A stretch of DNA of 64,000 bases from Burkholderia sp. Bp8992 (GTDB taxonomy: Bacteria > Pseudomonadota > Gammaproteobacteria > Burkholderiales > Burkholderiaceae): NCBI RefSeq assembly GCF_003853705.1, contig NZ_QTQI01000027.1, positions 42,120 through 106,119 of the forward strand, read 5' to 3'. Made by a program: the position numbers and the translations under genes. Of the stretch, positions 34,505-44,884 are shown piece by piece. Below the pieces are notes generated by a model. That model searched no databases and had not been told where the DNA came from. It worked only from the letters and a program-made list of their open reading frames with translations. Position 1 is the first letter of the stretch, and each line of letters starts with the position of its first letter.

Positions 34505-36892
34505 ATGAAACCCCGCTCCGTGTCCCCGCGGCGGCATCTCGGCCGCCGCTTTCTCATCGAATGGATCGCGATCGGTTGCCTCGGGATCGCGGTGATCCTC
34601 GCGTGCGCGCTCGGCCGCCTGTCGTCGAGCGTCGACGGGCTGATCTACGACCGGCTGCTGATGCTGCGCAGCCTGCCGCTGTCGCCGGATGTGGTCGTCG
34701 TCGACATCGACAACCAGAGCGTGTCGGCGCTCGGCCGCTGGCCGTGGTCGCGCGACGTGCATGCGCGGCTGCTCGACACGCTGGCGCGTGCGCAGCCGGC
34801 CGCCGTCGTCTACGACGTGCTGTTCACCGAACCGTCGCCGGAGGATCGCGCGTTTGCGGACGCGATGAGCCATGTGCCGACCTTCCTGCCCGTACTGCTG
34901 AGCCCGGAGCAAGCGGACGGCACGCGCAGCGTCGATCCGCCGGTCGCCGCGCTCGCGGCGCGCGCGACGGGGCTCGGCCACATCAATCTCGAAGTCGATC
35001 GCGACGGCATCGTGCGCAGCGTCGCGCTGTTCGAAAGCGACGGCCGCGTGCGCTGGCCGCAATTGATGGTGCCCGTGTACCGTGCGATCCAGGCCGGCCG
35101 GCTGCATCCGGTCGGCGGCGTGCCGGGCGCGAATGCGCACGACCTGTCGCGCGATGCGGCCGGCGAGGGCCGCTACCTGATCCCGTTCAGCCGCAATACC
35201 CCCGCTTATCCGACGCTGTCGTTCGACGACGTGCTCGAAGGGCGCGTGAAACCCGATGCGCTGCGCGGCAAGATCGTCGTCGTCGGCGTGACGGCGTCCG
35301 GGCTGTACGACCGCTTCGCGACGCCCGTGTCCGGCGAGTTCGGCCCGCTGGCCGGCGTGTATATCCATGCGAACGTGCTCGACATGCTGGCGACCGGCAG
35401 CGCGATCTCGCCCGCGTCGCGCCTGGGGCTGTTCGCCGCGTCGCTGCTGCCGCTCGCCGTGCTGCTCGGCGGTTTCCTGATGCTGTCGCCGTGGCGTGCG
35501 CTGCTGCTGACGATGAGTCTCGCGGTGCTCGCCGTGGTCGCGAGCCTGGCGCTGCTGTTCGAGGCGCGCATCTGGCTGACGCCGGCACCGGCGATCTTCG
35601 GGCTGATCGCCGTCTACCCGATCTGGAACTGGCGGCGCCTCGAAATGACGATGTCGTACCTGCGCCGCGAGCTGCAGCGGCTCGCCGACGAGCCGCACCT
35701 GCTGCCCGAGGCGCCGCGCACGCGCAGCGTCGGCGGCGACGTGCTCGAGCGGCAGATGGCGCTGATGGCGCAGGCCGCGCAGCGCGTGCAGGACATGAAG
35801 CGCTTCGTGTGGGACAGCCTCGACAGCATGCCGGAGCCGATTTTCGTGACCGACCTCGCCGGGACCGTGCTGATCGCGAACCACGCGGCGAAGCGCTACG
35901 GGTCGCGCCTGTCGCTGCCGCTGCCGGAAGGGCGGCCGCTGCGCAACGCGCTCGGCGAGCTGACCTTCATGAAGACCGTCGACGGCAATGCCGAACACGA
36001 CGCGGCGATCCGCGAGCGCTGGCCAGCCGCGCTCGACCCGACGCTCGAGGCCGAACACGACGCGATGGCGCGCGGCATCGAGGTGCGCGATCGCGACGGG
36101 CTCGACCATCTGTTACGCTACGCGGCCTGTACGAACGCCCAGGGCCGCGTGACGGGCTGGATCGCCGGCCTCGTCGACGTGACCGAGCTGCATGCGGCCG
36201 AGCGGCAGCGCGAGGAAGCGCTGCACCTGCTGTCGCACGACATGCGCTCGCCGCAGTCGTCGATCCTGGCGCTCGTCGAGATCGAGCGCGACCGTGTCGA
36301 CACCGACGCGATGCGCGGGCTGCTCGCGCGGATCGAGCGCTATGCGCATCGCGCGCTGTCGCTGGCCGACGAATTCGTGCAACTGGCGCGCGCCGAGTCG
36401 CAGGCGTACCAGCTCGAGGTCACGAGCCTCGTCGACGTGCTGATCGACGCGAGCGACGAGGTATGGCCGCAGGCGCAGGCGAAGCATATCCGCGTCGACA
36501 CCGAGGTCGGCACCGACATGTGCTGGGTGCGCGCGGACCGCTCGCTGATCACGCGCGCATTCGTGAACCTGCTGAACAACGCGGTCAAATACAGTCCGTC
36601 CGACACCGTGATCACGTGTACGCTGACGGTCGAGCACGCATCGAAGCGGATGTTCTGTACGATTCGCGATCAGGGGTACGGCATTGCGCCGGAAGATCAG
36701 CGGCATCTGTTCGAGCGTTTCAAGCGATTCCATGCCGGCGAGCGGCCCGAGATCTCGGGTTCCGGGCTCGGCATGGCATTCGTGAAGACGGTCGTCACGC
36801 GCCATGGGGGCAGCGTGTCGGTCGACAGCGAGGTGGGTGTCGGCACCGCGGTGACGGTGTCGCTGCCCGCGATCGACGAGCCGTCCGCCTGA
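34505..36892 (+). CDS. CHASE2 domain sensor histidine kinase with PAS domain
   Basis: A 795-residue inner-membrane kinase. One N-terminal membrane helix (about 15-38) precedes a periplasmic CHASE2 domain (about 40-300, with VVVVDIDNQSVSALGRWPWS and GYIxxF-like GRYLIPFSR). Then come two or three membrane helices (about 305-380), a PAS domain (about 440-555), HisKA with the phospho-acceptor in LLSHDMRSP (about His578), and a HATPase with N-box NLLNNAVKYS (about 685), G1 DQGYGIAPED and G2 GSGLGMAF. All catalytic boxes look intact. It follows the FecR gene by 10 bases and pairs with the response regulator at 32432. Confidence 0.95.
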   Translation: MKPRSVSPRRHLGRRFLIEWIAIGCLGIAVILACALGRLSSSVDGLIYDRLLMLRSLPLSPDVVVVDIDNQSVSALGRWPWSRDVHARLLDTLARAQPAAVVYDVLFTEPSPEDRAFADAMSHVPTFLPVLLSPEQADGTRSVDPPVAALAARATGLGHINLEVDRDGIVRSVALFESDGRVRWPQLMVPVYRAIQAGRLHPVGGVPGANAHDLSRDAAGEGRYLIPFSRNTPAYPTLSFDDVLEGRVKPDALRGKIVVVGVTASGLYDRFATPVSGEFGPLAGVYIHANVLDMLATGSAISPASRLGLFAASLLPLAVLLGGFLMLSPWRALLLTMSLAVLAVVASLALLFEARIWLTPAPAIFGLIAVYPIWNWRRLEMTMSYLRRELQRLADEPHLLPEAPRTRSVGGDVLERQMALMAQAAQRVQDMKRFVWDSLDSMPEPIFVTDLAGTVLIANHAAKRYGSRLSLPLPEGRPLRNALGELTFMKTVDGNAEHDAAIRERWPAALDPTLEAEHDAMARGIEVRDRDGLDHLLRYAACTNAQGRVTGWIAGLVDVTELHAAERQREEALHLLSHDMRSPQSSILALVEIERDRVDTDAMRGLLARIERYAHRALSLADEFVQLARAESQAYQLEVTSLVDVLIDASDEVWPQAQAKHIRVDTEVGTDMCWVRADRSLITRAFVNLLNNAVKYSPSDTVITCTLTVEHASKRMFCTIRDQGYGIAPEDQRHLFERFKRFHAGERPEISGSGLGMAFVKTVVTRHGGSVSVDSEVGVGTAVTVSLPAIDEPSA

Positions 36893-36929
36893 CAGGGCCG
36901 GGCACGACGGCAGGGATTTGGGGAAAGCC

Positions 36930-37544
36930 ATGAGAAAGGAATGGGCAGCGACCGCACTGGCGGCGTCGCTGTTGACGGGTTGCGCCGGCGTGACGACCGG
37001 CGTGAGTGCGGTCGGGCAGCCGGATGCGTTTGCCTCCGGTGCGCACGGCTACGATTTCGTGCGGACGGCCGCGCAGGCGGGCGACACCGAGTACCGGCAG
37101 ATCGAGACGCTCGTGCGCGACGAACTCGCGCGCCGCGGCTTCGATGCGCAGCCGCTCAAGGATGCGCGCTACCGGCTGTCGATCGCGTACGCGACGCAGC
37201 CGGCGTCGGTCACGGCGATCGCCGACCGGTGCGGCGCCGCGAGCAGTGCGTGCGTGACGGTCGACGGGCCGGCGCCGCTCGCGCTGCCGTTCATGGGCAC
37301 CGTGTATCGCCACGTGCTCACGCTGCGTTTCGTCGACGCACGATCGGGGGCCGACGTGTACCGCGTATCGGCCGCGCTGCGCGATCGCGATCCGGGCACG
37401 CAGCTGGCCGCGCCGGCGCTCGTGAAGAGCGCGCTGGCGAAGGTGCCGTTCGGCGACGGCAACGGCTGGCTCGTCAAGACGAAAAAAGACGACGCGGGCG
37501 GGATGCCGGGCGTCGTCTCCGTGAAGCCGGCCGAAACGCGCTGA
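36930..37544 (+). CDS. Predicted lipoprotein (DUF4136-like)
   Basis: A 204-residue lipoprotein. The lipobox LLTGC puts the lipidated residue at Cys18, after a short hydrophobic signal (MRKEWAATALAASLLTG). The mature part contains RRGFDAQPLKDARYRLSIAY, a pattern common in DUF4136-type lipoproteins. GGGGAAAGCC precedes the ATG at 36930; an in-frame TTG four codons upstream is less likely. It lies 37 bases after the kinase gene, so it is probably the last gene of the envelope-signalling operon and may be a sensor accessory or an output. Confidence 0.83.
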   Translation: MRKEWAATALAASLLTGCAGVTTGVSAVGQPDAFASGAHGYDFVRTAAQAGDTEYRQIETLVRDELARRGFDAQPLKDARYRLSIAYATQPASVTAIADRCGAASSACVTVDGPAPLALPFMGTVYRHVLTLRFVDARSGADVYRVSAALRDRDPGTQLAAPALVKSALAKVPFGDGNGWLVKTKKDDAGGMPGVVSVKPAETR

Positions 37545-37567
37545 GCGCCGGCCGGTGAGGTGAGGGC

Positions 37568-37587
37568 GGGCTCGCCGCGGCGAGCCC
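37568..37587. terminator. Palindromic hairpin between lipoprotein and galU genes
   Basis: GGGCTCGCCGCGGCGAGCCC is a perfect 20-base palindrome in the 52-base gap between convergent stops. It is a likely bidirectional terminator, though without a T-run. Confidence 0.6.
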
Positions 37588-37596
37588 TTGCCGCGT

Positions 37597-38481
37597 TCAG
37601 GCGGCCGGTTGCGTGCCGCCGCGCGTACGCAGGTACGCGTCGAATTCGGCGCTGACTTCCGGGTGGCGCAGCGCGAATTCCACCGTCGCCTTCAGGTAGC
37701 CGAGCTTGCTGCCGCAATCGTAGCGCGTGCCCTGATACTTGTAGGCCAGCACCTGTTCATCGGCGAGCAGCGCCTGGATCGCGTCGGTGAGCTGCAGTTC
37801 GCCACCCGCGCCGGGCTTCAGCGCGCGCAGGTGTTCGAAGATCCGCGGCTTCAGGATGTAGCGCCCGACCACGCCGAGGTTCGACGGCGCGACTTCCGGC
37901 GCCGGCTTCTCGATGATCGCCGACATCTTGACGATCGACTCTTCCCATTCCTTGCCGTCGACGATCCCGTACGACTTCGTTTCCGACGGCGGGATCTCTT
38001 CGACGCCGATCACCGAGCTGTGATAGTGGTCGAACACGTCGACCATCTGCTTCATCACGGGCGGCGTGCCGTCGAGCAGGTCGTCGGCGAGGATCACCGC
38101 GAACGGGTTGTCGGCCACCAGCTTTTCCGCGCACAGCACCGCATGGCCGAGGCCGAGCGCTTCCGGCTGGCGCACGTAGAAACAGTCGACGTGGCTCGGC
38201 TTGATGCTGCGCACGAGCTCGAGCAGCTTTTCCTTGCCGCGCGCCTCGAGTTCGGCCTCGACCTCGTACGACTTGTCGAAGTGATCCTCGATCGCGCGCT
38301 TGCTGCGCCCGGTGACGAAGATCATCTCGGTGATGCCCGCGGCGATCGCTTCCTCGACCGCGTACTGGATCAGCGGCTTGTCGACGACCGGCAGCATTTC
38401 CTTCGGGCTCGCCTTCGTCGCCGGGAGGAACCGCGTGCCGAGACCGGCAACGGGAAATACCGCCTTGGAAACTTTCAGCAT
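37597..38481 (-). CDS. galU: UTP--glucose-1-phosphate uridylyltransferase
   Basis: GalU makes UDP-glucose for exopolysaccharide, LPS and trehalose pathways. The 294-residue length is normal. The nucleotidyltransferase signature [20 protein letters not shown] is at residues 13-32. The uridine-binding and sugar-binding segments [15 protein letters not shown] and [10 protein letters not shown] are present, and [15 protein letters not shown] and [10 protein letters not shown] follow. The ATG at 38481 has AAAGG upstream. It lies downstream of valS on the same strand, with about 87 bases between. Confidence 0.97.
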   Translation of the reverse strand: MLKVSKAVFPVAGLGTRFLPATKASPKEMLPVVDKPLIQYAVEEAIAAGITEMIFVTGRSKRAIEDHFDKSYEVEAELEARGKEKLLELVRSIKPSHVDCFYVRQPEALGLGHAVLCAEKLVADNPFAVILADDLLDGTPPVMKQMVDVFDHYHSSVIGVEEIPPSETKSYGIVDGKEWEESIVKMSAIIEKPAPEVAPSNLGVVGRYILKPRIFEHLRALKPGAGGELQLTDAIQALLADEQVLAYKYQGTRYDCGSKLGYLKATVEFALRHPEVSAEFDAYLRTRGGTQPAA

Positions 38482-38568
38482 GATCGAACCTTTATTCCTG
38501 TAATCGACTTGTCAGACGGTCTATGTTCACGTTCGCATTATAGTGAACGCAAACGACCTTACCCTTTG

Positions 38569-41436
38569 TTACGCAGGCAACCGATCGAGCTGCGCCCGCA
38601 GTTTTTCGAGCGTGCTCTGGAATTCCGCGACGCGTTTCTGCTCCTGTTCGACCACGGCCGGCGGCGCTTTCGCGACGAACGCCTCGTTGCCGAGCTTCGC
38701 GTTGCACTTCGCGATCTCGCCCGTCAGGCGCGCGATTTCCTTCGACAGGCGCTCGCGTTCGGCCGCGACATCGATTTCCACCTTCAGCACCAGCTTGTTC
38801 GGGCCGACGATCGCGATCGGCGCGCCGTGCGCTTCCTTGTCGAGCGCCGCTTCGTCCGCGAGGATCTGCACTTCCGACAGGCGCGCGAGCGCCTGGACGT
38901 ACGGCGCGAACGAGCGCAGGCGCTCGGCATCGCCGGCAGCCAGCAGCGGCACCTTGGTCGCCGGCGAGAGGTTCATCTCGCCGCGCAGGTTGCGGCACGC
39001 GTCGACGATCGCCTTCAGGTCGGCCGCCCATTGCTCGGACGCCTCGTCGAGCTTCTGCAGGTTCGCGACCGGGTACGGCTGCGTCATCAGCGACGCTTCG
39101 CCTTCCGCCTTGCCTTGCGGATAGCGGCCGGCGAGCGGCGCGACCTTCTGCCAGAGCGCTTCGGTGATGAACGGGATGACCGGGTGCGCGAGGCGCAACA
39201 CCGTTTCCAGCACGCGCAACAGCGTGCGGCGCGTCGCGCGCTGCTGTTCCGGCGTGCCGTTCTGGATCTGCACCTTCGCGAGCTCGAGGTACCAGTCGCA
39301 GTACTCGTCCCACACGAACTTGTAGATGCTGCTGGCGATGTTGTCGAAGCGGTAATCGGCGAAGCCCTTCGCGATGTCCGCTTCGGTGCGCTGCAGCAGC
39401 GACACGATCCAGCGGTCGGCCGCCGAGAAATCGAGGTAGCCGCCGGGGCCGCAGTCGCCCGCGCCGCACACTTCCGGCTTGTCGGCGCCGCAGTCGTGGC
39501 CTTCGCAGTTCATCAGCACGAAGCGCGTCGCGTTCCACAGCTTGTTGCAGAAGTTGCGATAGCCTTCGCAGCGCGCGAGGTCGAAGTTCACGTTGCGGCC
39601 GAGCGTCGCCATCGACGCCATCGTGAAGCGCAGCGCGTCGGTGCCGAATGCGGCGATGCCGTCCGGGAATTCCTTGCGCGTCTTCTTCTCGATCGTCGCG
39701 GCCTGCTTCGGGTTCATCAGGCCGGTGGTGCGCTTCGCGACCAGCGTCTCGAGGTCGATGCCGTCGACGATGTCGATCGGGTCGAGCGTGTTGCCCTTGC
39801 TCTTCGACATCTTCTGGCCTTCCGCGTCGCGCACGAGGCCGTGCACGTAGACGGTATGGAACGGCACCTTGCCGGTGAAGTGCGTCGTCATCATCACCAT
39901 CCGGGCGACCCAGAAGAAGATGATGTCGAAGCCCGTGACGAGCACCGACGACGGCAGGAAATGCTGCAGTTCAGGCGTTTCGTTGGGCCAGCCGAGCGAC
40001 GAGAACGGCACGAGCGCCGACGAGAACCACGTGTCGAGCACGTCCTCGTCGCGCTTCAGCGCGCCCGCATAACCCTTCGCGGCGGCCTGCGCGCGTGCGT
40101 CCTCCTCGTTGCGCGCGACGAATACCTCGCCGTTTTCGCCGTACCACGCGGGAATCTGGTGGCCCCACCACAGCTGGCGCGAGATGCACCAGTCCTGGAT
40201 ATTTTCGAGCCACTGATAGTAGGTGGTCGTCCAGTTTTCCGGCACGAACTTGATCTGGCCGTTGCGCACCACGTCGAGCGACGTCTCGGTGATCGACTTG
40301 CCGGGGTTGAACGTGCCTTCCGGCGCCGGCTTCGTCATCGCGACGAACCACTGGTCGGTCAGCATCGGCTCGATCACGACGCCCGTGCGGTCGCCGCGCG
40401 GCACCATCAGCCTGTGCGGCTTCACGGAGTCGAGGAAGCCCTGCGCGTCGAGGTCGGCGACGATCGCCTTGCGCGCGTCGAAACGGTCGAGGCCGCGATA
40501 CTGCTCGGGGCCGTTGTCGTTGATCTTCGCGTCGAGCGTCAGGATCTCGATCGGCGCGAGGTTGTGGCGCAGGCCGACCTGGTAGTCGTTGAAGTCGTGC
40601 GCGGGCGTGACCTTCACGACGCCCGTGCCGAACTCGCGGTCGACGTAGTCGTCGGCGATCACCGGGATCTCGCGGCCCGTCAGCGGCAGCGTGACGAGCT
40701 TGCCGATCAGGTGCGCGTAGCGCTCGTCTTCCGGGTGGACCATCAGCGCGACGTCGCCGAGCATCGTCTCGGGGCGCGTGGTGGCCACCGTCAGCGAGCC
40801 CGAGCCGTCGACGAGCGGATAGCGGATGTGCCACAGGTGGCCGTTTTCCTCTTCGCTCGCGACTTCGAGATCCGACACGGCGGTGAGCAGCACCGGGTCC
40901 CAGTTGACGAGGCGCTTGCCGCGGTAGATCAGGCCCTGTTCATAGAGCGTGACGAACACGTCGCGCACGGCGGCCGACATCTTGTCGTCCATCGTGAAGT
41001 ATTCGCGCGACCAGTCGGTCGACGCGCCGAGGCGGCGCACCTGGCCCGTGATCGTCGAGCCGGACTTTTCCTTCCATTCCCATACGCGCTCGACGAACTG
41101 CTCGCGGCCGAGGTCGTGGCGCGACACGCCCTGCGCGTCGAGCTGGCGCTCGACGACGATCTGCGTGGCGATCCCCGCATGGTCGGTGCCGGGCACCCAC
41201 AGCGTGTTCTCGCCGAGCATCCGGTGGTAGCGGGCGAGGCCGTCCATGATCGTCTGGTTGAACGCGTGGCCCATGTGCAGCGTGCCCGTCACGTTCGGCG
41301 GCGGCAACTGGATCGCGAAATCGGGGCGCGACGGATCGAAAGCCGGGGCGGCGTAGCCGCGTTTTTCCCACTCCGGCCCCCATTGGGACTCGATGGTGTG
41401 GGGCTCGAAGCTCTTCGCAAGCGTGTTGTCGCTCAT
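38569..41436 (-). CDS. valS: Valine--tRNA ligase
   Basis: ValRS charges tRNA-Val. The 955-residue class I synthetase has HMGH (residues 54-57, HIGH motif, in [16 protein letters not shown]) and KMSKSKGN (KMSKS loop). It carries the CP1 editing domain ([19 protein letters not shown]) and a C-terminal coiled-coil arm ([20 protein letters not shown] near residue 900). I chose ATG 41436 ([16 protein letters not shown]), the family N-terminus; an ATG 16 codons upstream is in frame. It is divergent from the helicase gene and upstream of galU. Confidence 0.98.
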   Translation of the reverse strand: MSDNTLAKSFEPHTIESQWGPEWEKRGYAAPAFDPSRPDFAIQLPPPNVTGTLHMGHAFNQTIMDGLARYHRMLGENTLWVPGTDHAGIATQIVVERQLDAQGVSRHDLGREQFVERVWEWKEKSGSTITGQVRRLGASTDWSREYFTMDDKMSAAVRDVFVTLYEQGLIYRGKRLVNWDPVLLTAVSDLEVASEEENGHLWHIRYPLVDGSGSLTVATTRPETMLGDVALMVHPEDERYAHLIGKLVTLPLTGREIPVIADDYVDREFGTGVVKVTPAHDFNDYQVGLRHNLAPIEILTLDAKINDNGPEQYRGLDRFDARKAIVADLDAQGFLDSVKPHRLMVPRGDRTGVVIEPMLTDQWFVAMTKPAPEGTFNPGKSITETSLDVVRNGQIKFVPENWTTTYYQWLENIQDWCISRQLWWGHQIPAWYGENGEVFVARNEEDARAQAAAKGYAGALKRDEDVLDTWFSSALVPFSSLGWPNETPELQHFLPSSVLVTGFDIIFFWVARMVMMTTHFTGKVPFHTVYVHGLVRDAEGQKMSKSKGNTLDPIDIVDGIDLETLVAKRTTGLMNPKQAATIEKKTRKEFPDGIAAFGTDALRFTMASMATLGRNVNFDLARCEGYRNFCNKLWNATRFVLMNCEGHDCGADKPEVCGAGDCGPGGYLDFSAADRWIVSLLQRTEADIAKGFADYRFDNIASSIYKFVWDEYCDWYLELAKVQIQNGTPEQQRATRRTLLRVLETVLRLAHPVIPFITEALWQKVAPLAGRYPQGKAEGEASLMTQPYPVANLQKLDEASEQWAADLKAIVDACRNLRGEMNLSPATKVPLLAAGDAERLRSFAPYVQALARLSEVQILADEAALDKEAHGAPIAIVGPNKLVLKVEIDVAAERERLSKEIARLTGEIAKCNAKLGNEAFVAKAPPAVVEQEQKRVAEFQSTLEKLRAQLDRLPA

Positions 41437-41483
41437 GTTGGAAATCTGCCGAAAAATGCGTGAATTGGATGCCGAATCTGACA

Positions 41484-41489
41484 ATTATA
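41484..41489 (-). promoter_or_regulatory. Candidate -10 of the valS promoter
   Basis: TATAAT on the minus strand lies about 48 bases upstream of the valS start. The best -35 at 17 bp (TGGCTG) is weak. Confidence 0.4.
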
Positions 41490-41615
41490 AATGGATGCCC
41501 ATCGGCCAGCCATCGCCTTGCCGGCACGGGCCTGCCGAGACGGGGCCGCAACGTGCCGGCAACGTGCCCGCCACGCGCGGCCGAACGGATCGGGAACGGC
41601 ATCGCGCGGCCGACT

Positions 41616-41621
41616 TATAAT
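41616..41621 (+). promoter_or_regulatory. Candidate -10 of the helicase gene promoter
   Basis: TATAAT on the plus strand lies 39 bases before the helicase start, in the same divergent region as the valS promoter. No good -35 is seen. Confidence 0.4.
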
Positions 41622-41660
41622 GTCGGGTCCGCATTTTTCTCGCCCGTTAGCTGCCGCTCC

Positions 41661-44024
41661 ATGCCCGATCTGCTCGCCAATCTGAACCCCGAACAACTCG
41701 CCGCCGTCACGTTGCCGAACGAACCGGCGCTGATCCTTGCAGGGGCGGGCAGCGGCAAGACCCGCGTGCTGATCACGCGTATCGCGTGGCTGATCCAGCA
41801 GGGCTACGCATCGCCGCCCACCGTGCTCGCCGTCACCTTCACGAACAAGGCCGCGCGCGAGATGATGGCGCGCCTGTCGGCGATGATGCCGATCGACACG
41901 CGCGGGATGTGGATCGGCACGTTCCACGGCCTGTGCAACCGGATGCTGCGCACGCACTGGCGCGACGCCGGCCTGCCGCAGACGTTCCAGATCCTCGATA
42001 CCGCCGACCAGCTGTCCGCGATCAAGCGGCTGATGAAGGCCGCAAACGTCGACGACGAAAAGTACCCGCCGAAGAACGTCCAGTACTTCATCAACAACGC
42101 GAAGGAGCAGGGGCTGCGTCCCGACAAGGTCGACGCGACCGACAACTTCAACCGCAAGTTCGTCGAGCTGTACCAGGCGTACGACCAGCAGTGCCAGCGC
42201 GAGGGCGTCGTCGATTTTCCCGAGCTGCTGCTGCGCTGCTACGAACTGCTCGCGTACAACGCGCCGCTGCGTGCGCACTACCAGGCGCGCTTCCGGCACA
42301 TCCTCGTCGACGAGTTCCAGGACACCAACAAGCTGCAGTACGCGTGGCTCAAGATGCTCGCGGGCGGCGAGAACGCGATCTTCGCGGTCGGCGACGACGA
42401 CCAGTCGATCTATGCGTTCCGCGGCGCGAACGTCGGCAACATGCGCGACTTCGAAGACGAATTCCGCGTGCGCAACCTGATCAAGCTCGAGCAGAACTAC
42501 CGGTCGCACGGCAACATCCTCGACGCGGCGAACCAGCTGATCTCGAACAACGCGCACCGCCTCGGCAAGAACCTGCGCACCGACGCCGGCCACGGCGAGC
42601 CCGTGCGCGTGTACGAGGCGAGCACCGATTCGCAGGAAGCCGGCTGGATCGTCGAGGAGATCCGCTCGCTGATCAACACCGGGATGGCGCGCAGCGAAGT
42701 GGCCGTCCTGTACCGCAGCAACGCGCAGTCGCGCTCGATCGAGCACACGCTGATGTCGTCGGGCATCCCGTACCGCGTGTATGGCGGCCTGCGCTTCTTC
42801 GAGCGGCAGGAAGTGAAGCACGCGCTCGCGTACCTGCGCCTGATCGACAACCCGAACGACGACACGGCGTTCGTGCGCGTCGTGAACTTCCCGACCCGCG
42901 GGATCGGCGCGCGCTCGATCGAGCAGCTCGCCGACGCCGCGCGTCTCTACGGCTGCTCGATGGCCGCCGCGATTCCGTACGTGACGGGCAAGGCCGGCAC
43001 GAGCCTCGGCGGGTTCGCGAACCTGGTCGCGAAGATGCGCGCCGATACCCAGCACATGAACCTGCCCGACACCGTCGAGCACATCGTGCGCGCCAGCGGC
43101 CTCGCCGATTTCTACCAGGGCGAGCGCGAAGGCCAGGACCGCCTCGAGAACTTGCAGGAACTCGTGAACGCGGCCACCGCGTTCATCGCCGAGGAAGGCT
43201 ACGGGCTCGATACGCCGGCCCGCTCGATCCCGCTGCGCGCGGGCGCGATCGCGGCACCCGAGCTCGGCACCGCGACCGACGATCCGGCGGTCGACGTGCT
43301 CGACCCCGAGTCGCCCGCGGACCCGGCGCAGAACCCCGACACGATGACGCCGCTTGCCGGCTTCCTGTCGCATGCGTCGCTGGAGGCCGGCGACAACCAG
43401 GCGCAGGCCGGCCAGGACGCCGTGCAGCTGATGACGGTCCACGCGGCGAAGGGGCTCGAATTCTCGGCCGTGTTCATCACGGGCCTCGAGGAAGGGCTGT
43501 TCCCGCACGAGAACAGCGTGCTCGAATCCGACGGCCTCGAGGAAGAGCGCCGGCTGATGTACGTCGCGATCACGCGCGCGAAGGAGCGGCTCTACCTGTC
43601 GTTCGCGCAGAGCCGGATGCTGCATGGCCAGACGCGCTACAACGTGCGTTCGCGCTTCTTCGACGAATTGCCCGAGCACGTGCTGAAGTGGCTGACGCCG
43701 AAGGTCGAGGCCGGTTCGCGCTGGGGCGGGCGTTCGGACAACGCCGGGTACGGGCGCGACTGGTTCGCGCGGCCGGGCGGCGGCAGTCGCGAGCAGATCG
43801 TCGATGCGGCCGTGTCCGCGCCGCTGCCCGCGTTCGCGGACAAGCAGCGCGCAGCCGACGCAGGCTTCCGGGTCGGCCAGCAGGTGTTCCATACCAAGTT
43901 CGGCGAAGGCACGGTCACCGCGCTCGAAGGCAACGGCACCGATGCGAAGGCCCAGGTGAAGTTCAAGCGGCACGGCGAGAAGTGGCTCGCGCTCGCGGTC
44001 GCGAAACTGCAGGCGGTGGAATGA
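41661..44024 (+). CDS. uvrD: UvrD/Rep/PcrA-type ATP-dependent DNA helicase
   Basis: A 787-residue superfamily 1A 3'-5' helicase. Motif I is AGAGSGKTR (residues 28-36), motif Ia VTFTNKAAREM, motif II DEFQDTN near 216, motif III GDDDQSIYAFRGA, motif IV QNYRSHGNIL, motif V LMTVHAAKGLEF and motif VI YVAITRAKERL. The C-terminal FHTKFGEGTVTALEG segment resembles the tudor-like tail of PcrA/UvrD. It starts MPDLLANLNPEQL at 41661. I name it uvrD on length and motifs; Burkholderia also have rep. The next gene start overlaps its stop. Confidence 0.93.
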   Translation: MPDLLANLNPEQLAAVTLPNEPALILAGAGSGKTRVLITRIAWLIQQGYASPPTVLAVTFTNKAAREMMARLSAMMPIDTRGMWIGTFHGLCNRMLRTHWRDAGLPQTFQILDTADQLSAIKRLMKAANVDDEKYPPKNVQYFINNAKEQGLRPDKVDATDNFNRKFVELYQAYDQQCQREGVVDFPELLLRCYELLAYNAPLRAHYQARFRHILVDEFQDTNKLQYAWLKMLAGGENAIFAVGDDDQSIYAFRGANVGNMRDFEDEFRVRNLIKLEQNYRSHGNILDAANQLISNNAHRLGKNLRTDAGHGEPVRVYEASTDSQEAGWIVEEIRSLINTGMARSEVAVLYRSNAQSRSIEHTLMSSGIPYRVYGGLRFFERQEVKHALAYLRLIDNPNDDTAFVRVVNFPTRGIGARSIEQLADAARLYGCSMAAAIPYVTGKAGTSLGGFANLVAKMRADTQHMNLPDTVEHIVRASGLADFYQGEREGQDRLENLQELVNAATAFIAEEGYGLDTPARSIPLRAGAIAAPELGTATDDPAVDVLDPESPADPAQNPDTMTPLAGFLSHASLEAGDNQAQAGQDAVQLMTVHAAKGLEFSAVFITGLEEGLFPHENSVLESDGLEEERRLMYVAITRAKERLYLSFAQSRMLHGQTRYNVRSRFFDELPEHVLKWLTPKVEAGSRWGGRSDNAGYGRDWFARPGGGSREQIVDAAVSAPLPAFADKQRAADAGFRVGQQVFHTKFGEGTVTALEGNGTDAKAQVKFKRHGEKWLALAVAKLQAVE

Positions 44025-44818
44025 TGGACATCGACATGGATTCCACGCTTGCGGCCCGGCCGCTCGGCATTCTGGCCGCGCTGCCCGAGGAGCTCGGCGA
44101 CCTGATCGCCGCGATGCGCGCCGAAGGCGCGATGAAGACGGTCACGCTCGGCCGCCGCGATTACCACGTCGGCACCGTGCAGGGCGCGGCCTGCGTCGTC
44201 ACGCTCGCGCGGATCGGCAAGGTCGCGGCCGCCGCGACGGTCAGCGCGCTGATCCACGTGTTCGGCGTGTCGGGCGTCGTGTTCACCGGTGTCGCGGGCG
44301 GCGTGTCGCGCACGGTGCGGGTCGGCGACGTCGTCGTGGCCGATACGCTGCTGCAGCACGATCTCGACGCATCGCCGCTCTTTCCGCGCTACGAGGTGCC
44401 GCTGCTCGGCATCACGCGCTTCACGACCGACGCGGCACTGACGGCGCGCCTGCGTGCCGCGTGCACGCTGTTCGTCGCGGAAGAGGGCGCGCAGTTCGCC
44501 GAGCGCTTCGGGCTCGCCGGCGCGACGCTGCACGCGGGGCTCATCATCAGCGGCGACCGCTTCGTGTCGAGCGAGCGCGAGGTCGTCGCGCTGCGCGACG
44601 CGCTGCCGGACGCGCTCGCGGTCGAAATGGAAGGCGCCGCGATCGCGCAGGTGTGCGCGGAGCACGACGTGCCGTTCGCGCTCGTGCGCACCGTTTCCGA
44701 TACGGCCGACGATCATGCAACGCAGTCGTTCTCGCACTTCCTGTCGGCGATCGCGAGCAGCTATTCGTCCGGCATCCTCAAGCGTTTCCTGACGCTGCAT
44801 GCGACGACGGCGGCCTGA
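44021..44818 (+). CDS. mtnN: 5'-methylthioadenosine/S-adenosylhomocysteine nucleosidase-like protein
   Basis: A 265-residue nucleoside phosphorylase-like hydrolase, expected to split methylthioadenosine and S-adenosylhomocysteine. Family features are GILAALPEELGDL at the N-terminus (with the catalytic Glu in the PEE region), GVAGGVSRTVRVGDVVVADT, VEMEGAAIAQVC and the base-protonating Asp in VRTVSDTADD. It is about 30 residues longer than the Escherichia coli enzyme, including an eight-residue N-terminal leader. ATG 44021 overlaps the helicase stop (ATGATGG), so the two genes are coupled. A futalosine hydrolase-like role is less likely. Confidence 0.87.
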   Translation: MMDIDMDSTLAARPLGILAALPEELGDLIAAMRAEGAMKTVTLGRRDYHVGTVQGAACVVTLARIGKVAAAATVSALIHVFGVSGVVFTGVAGGVSRTVRVGDVVVADTLLQHDLDASPLFPRYEVPLLGITRFTTDAALTARLRAACTLFVAEEGAQFAERFGLAGATLHAGLIISGDRFVSSEREVVALRDALPDALAVEMEGAAIAQVCAEHDVPFALVRTVSDTADDHATQSFSHFLSAIASSYSSGILKRFLTLHATTAA

Positions 44819-44852
44819 AGCCGCCGTCGTACTCTCCCTCCCAGCCGTTCGA

Positions 44853-44880
44853 CCGGCCGCGGCGCGCACGCCGCGGCCGG
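44853..44880. terminator. Hairpin between mtnN and the fsr-like gene
   Basis: An 11-bp perfect stem CCGGCCGCGGC / GCCGCGGCCGG with loop GCGCAC sits between convergent stops at 44818 and 44885. It probably serves both genes. Confidence 0.6.
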
Positions 44881-44884
44881 CTTG

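Noticed and set aside
37588-41463. A very long open frame on the strand opposite galU and valS
   Set aside because: It is antisense to two certain genes. In DNA this GC-rich, stop codons are rare in the mirror frames. Its translation is Arg/His/Asp-rich with no domain.
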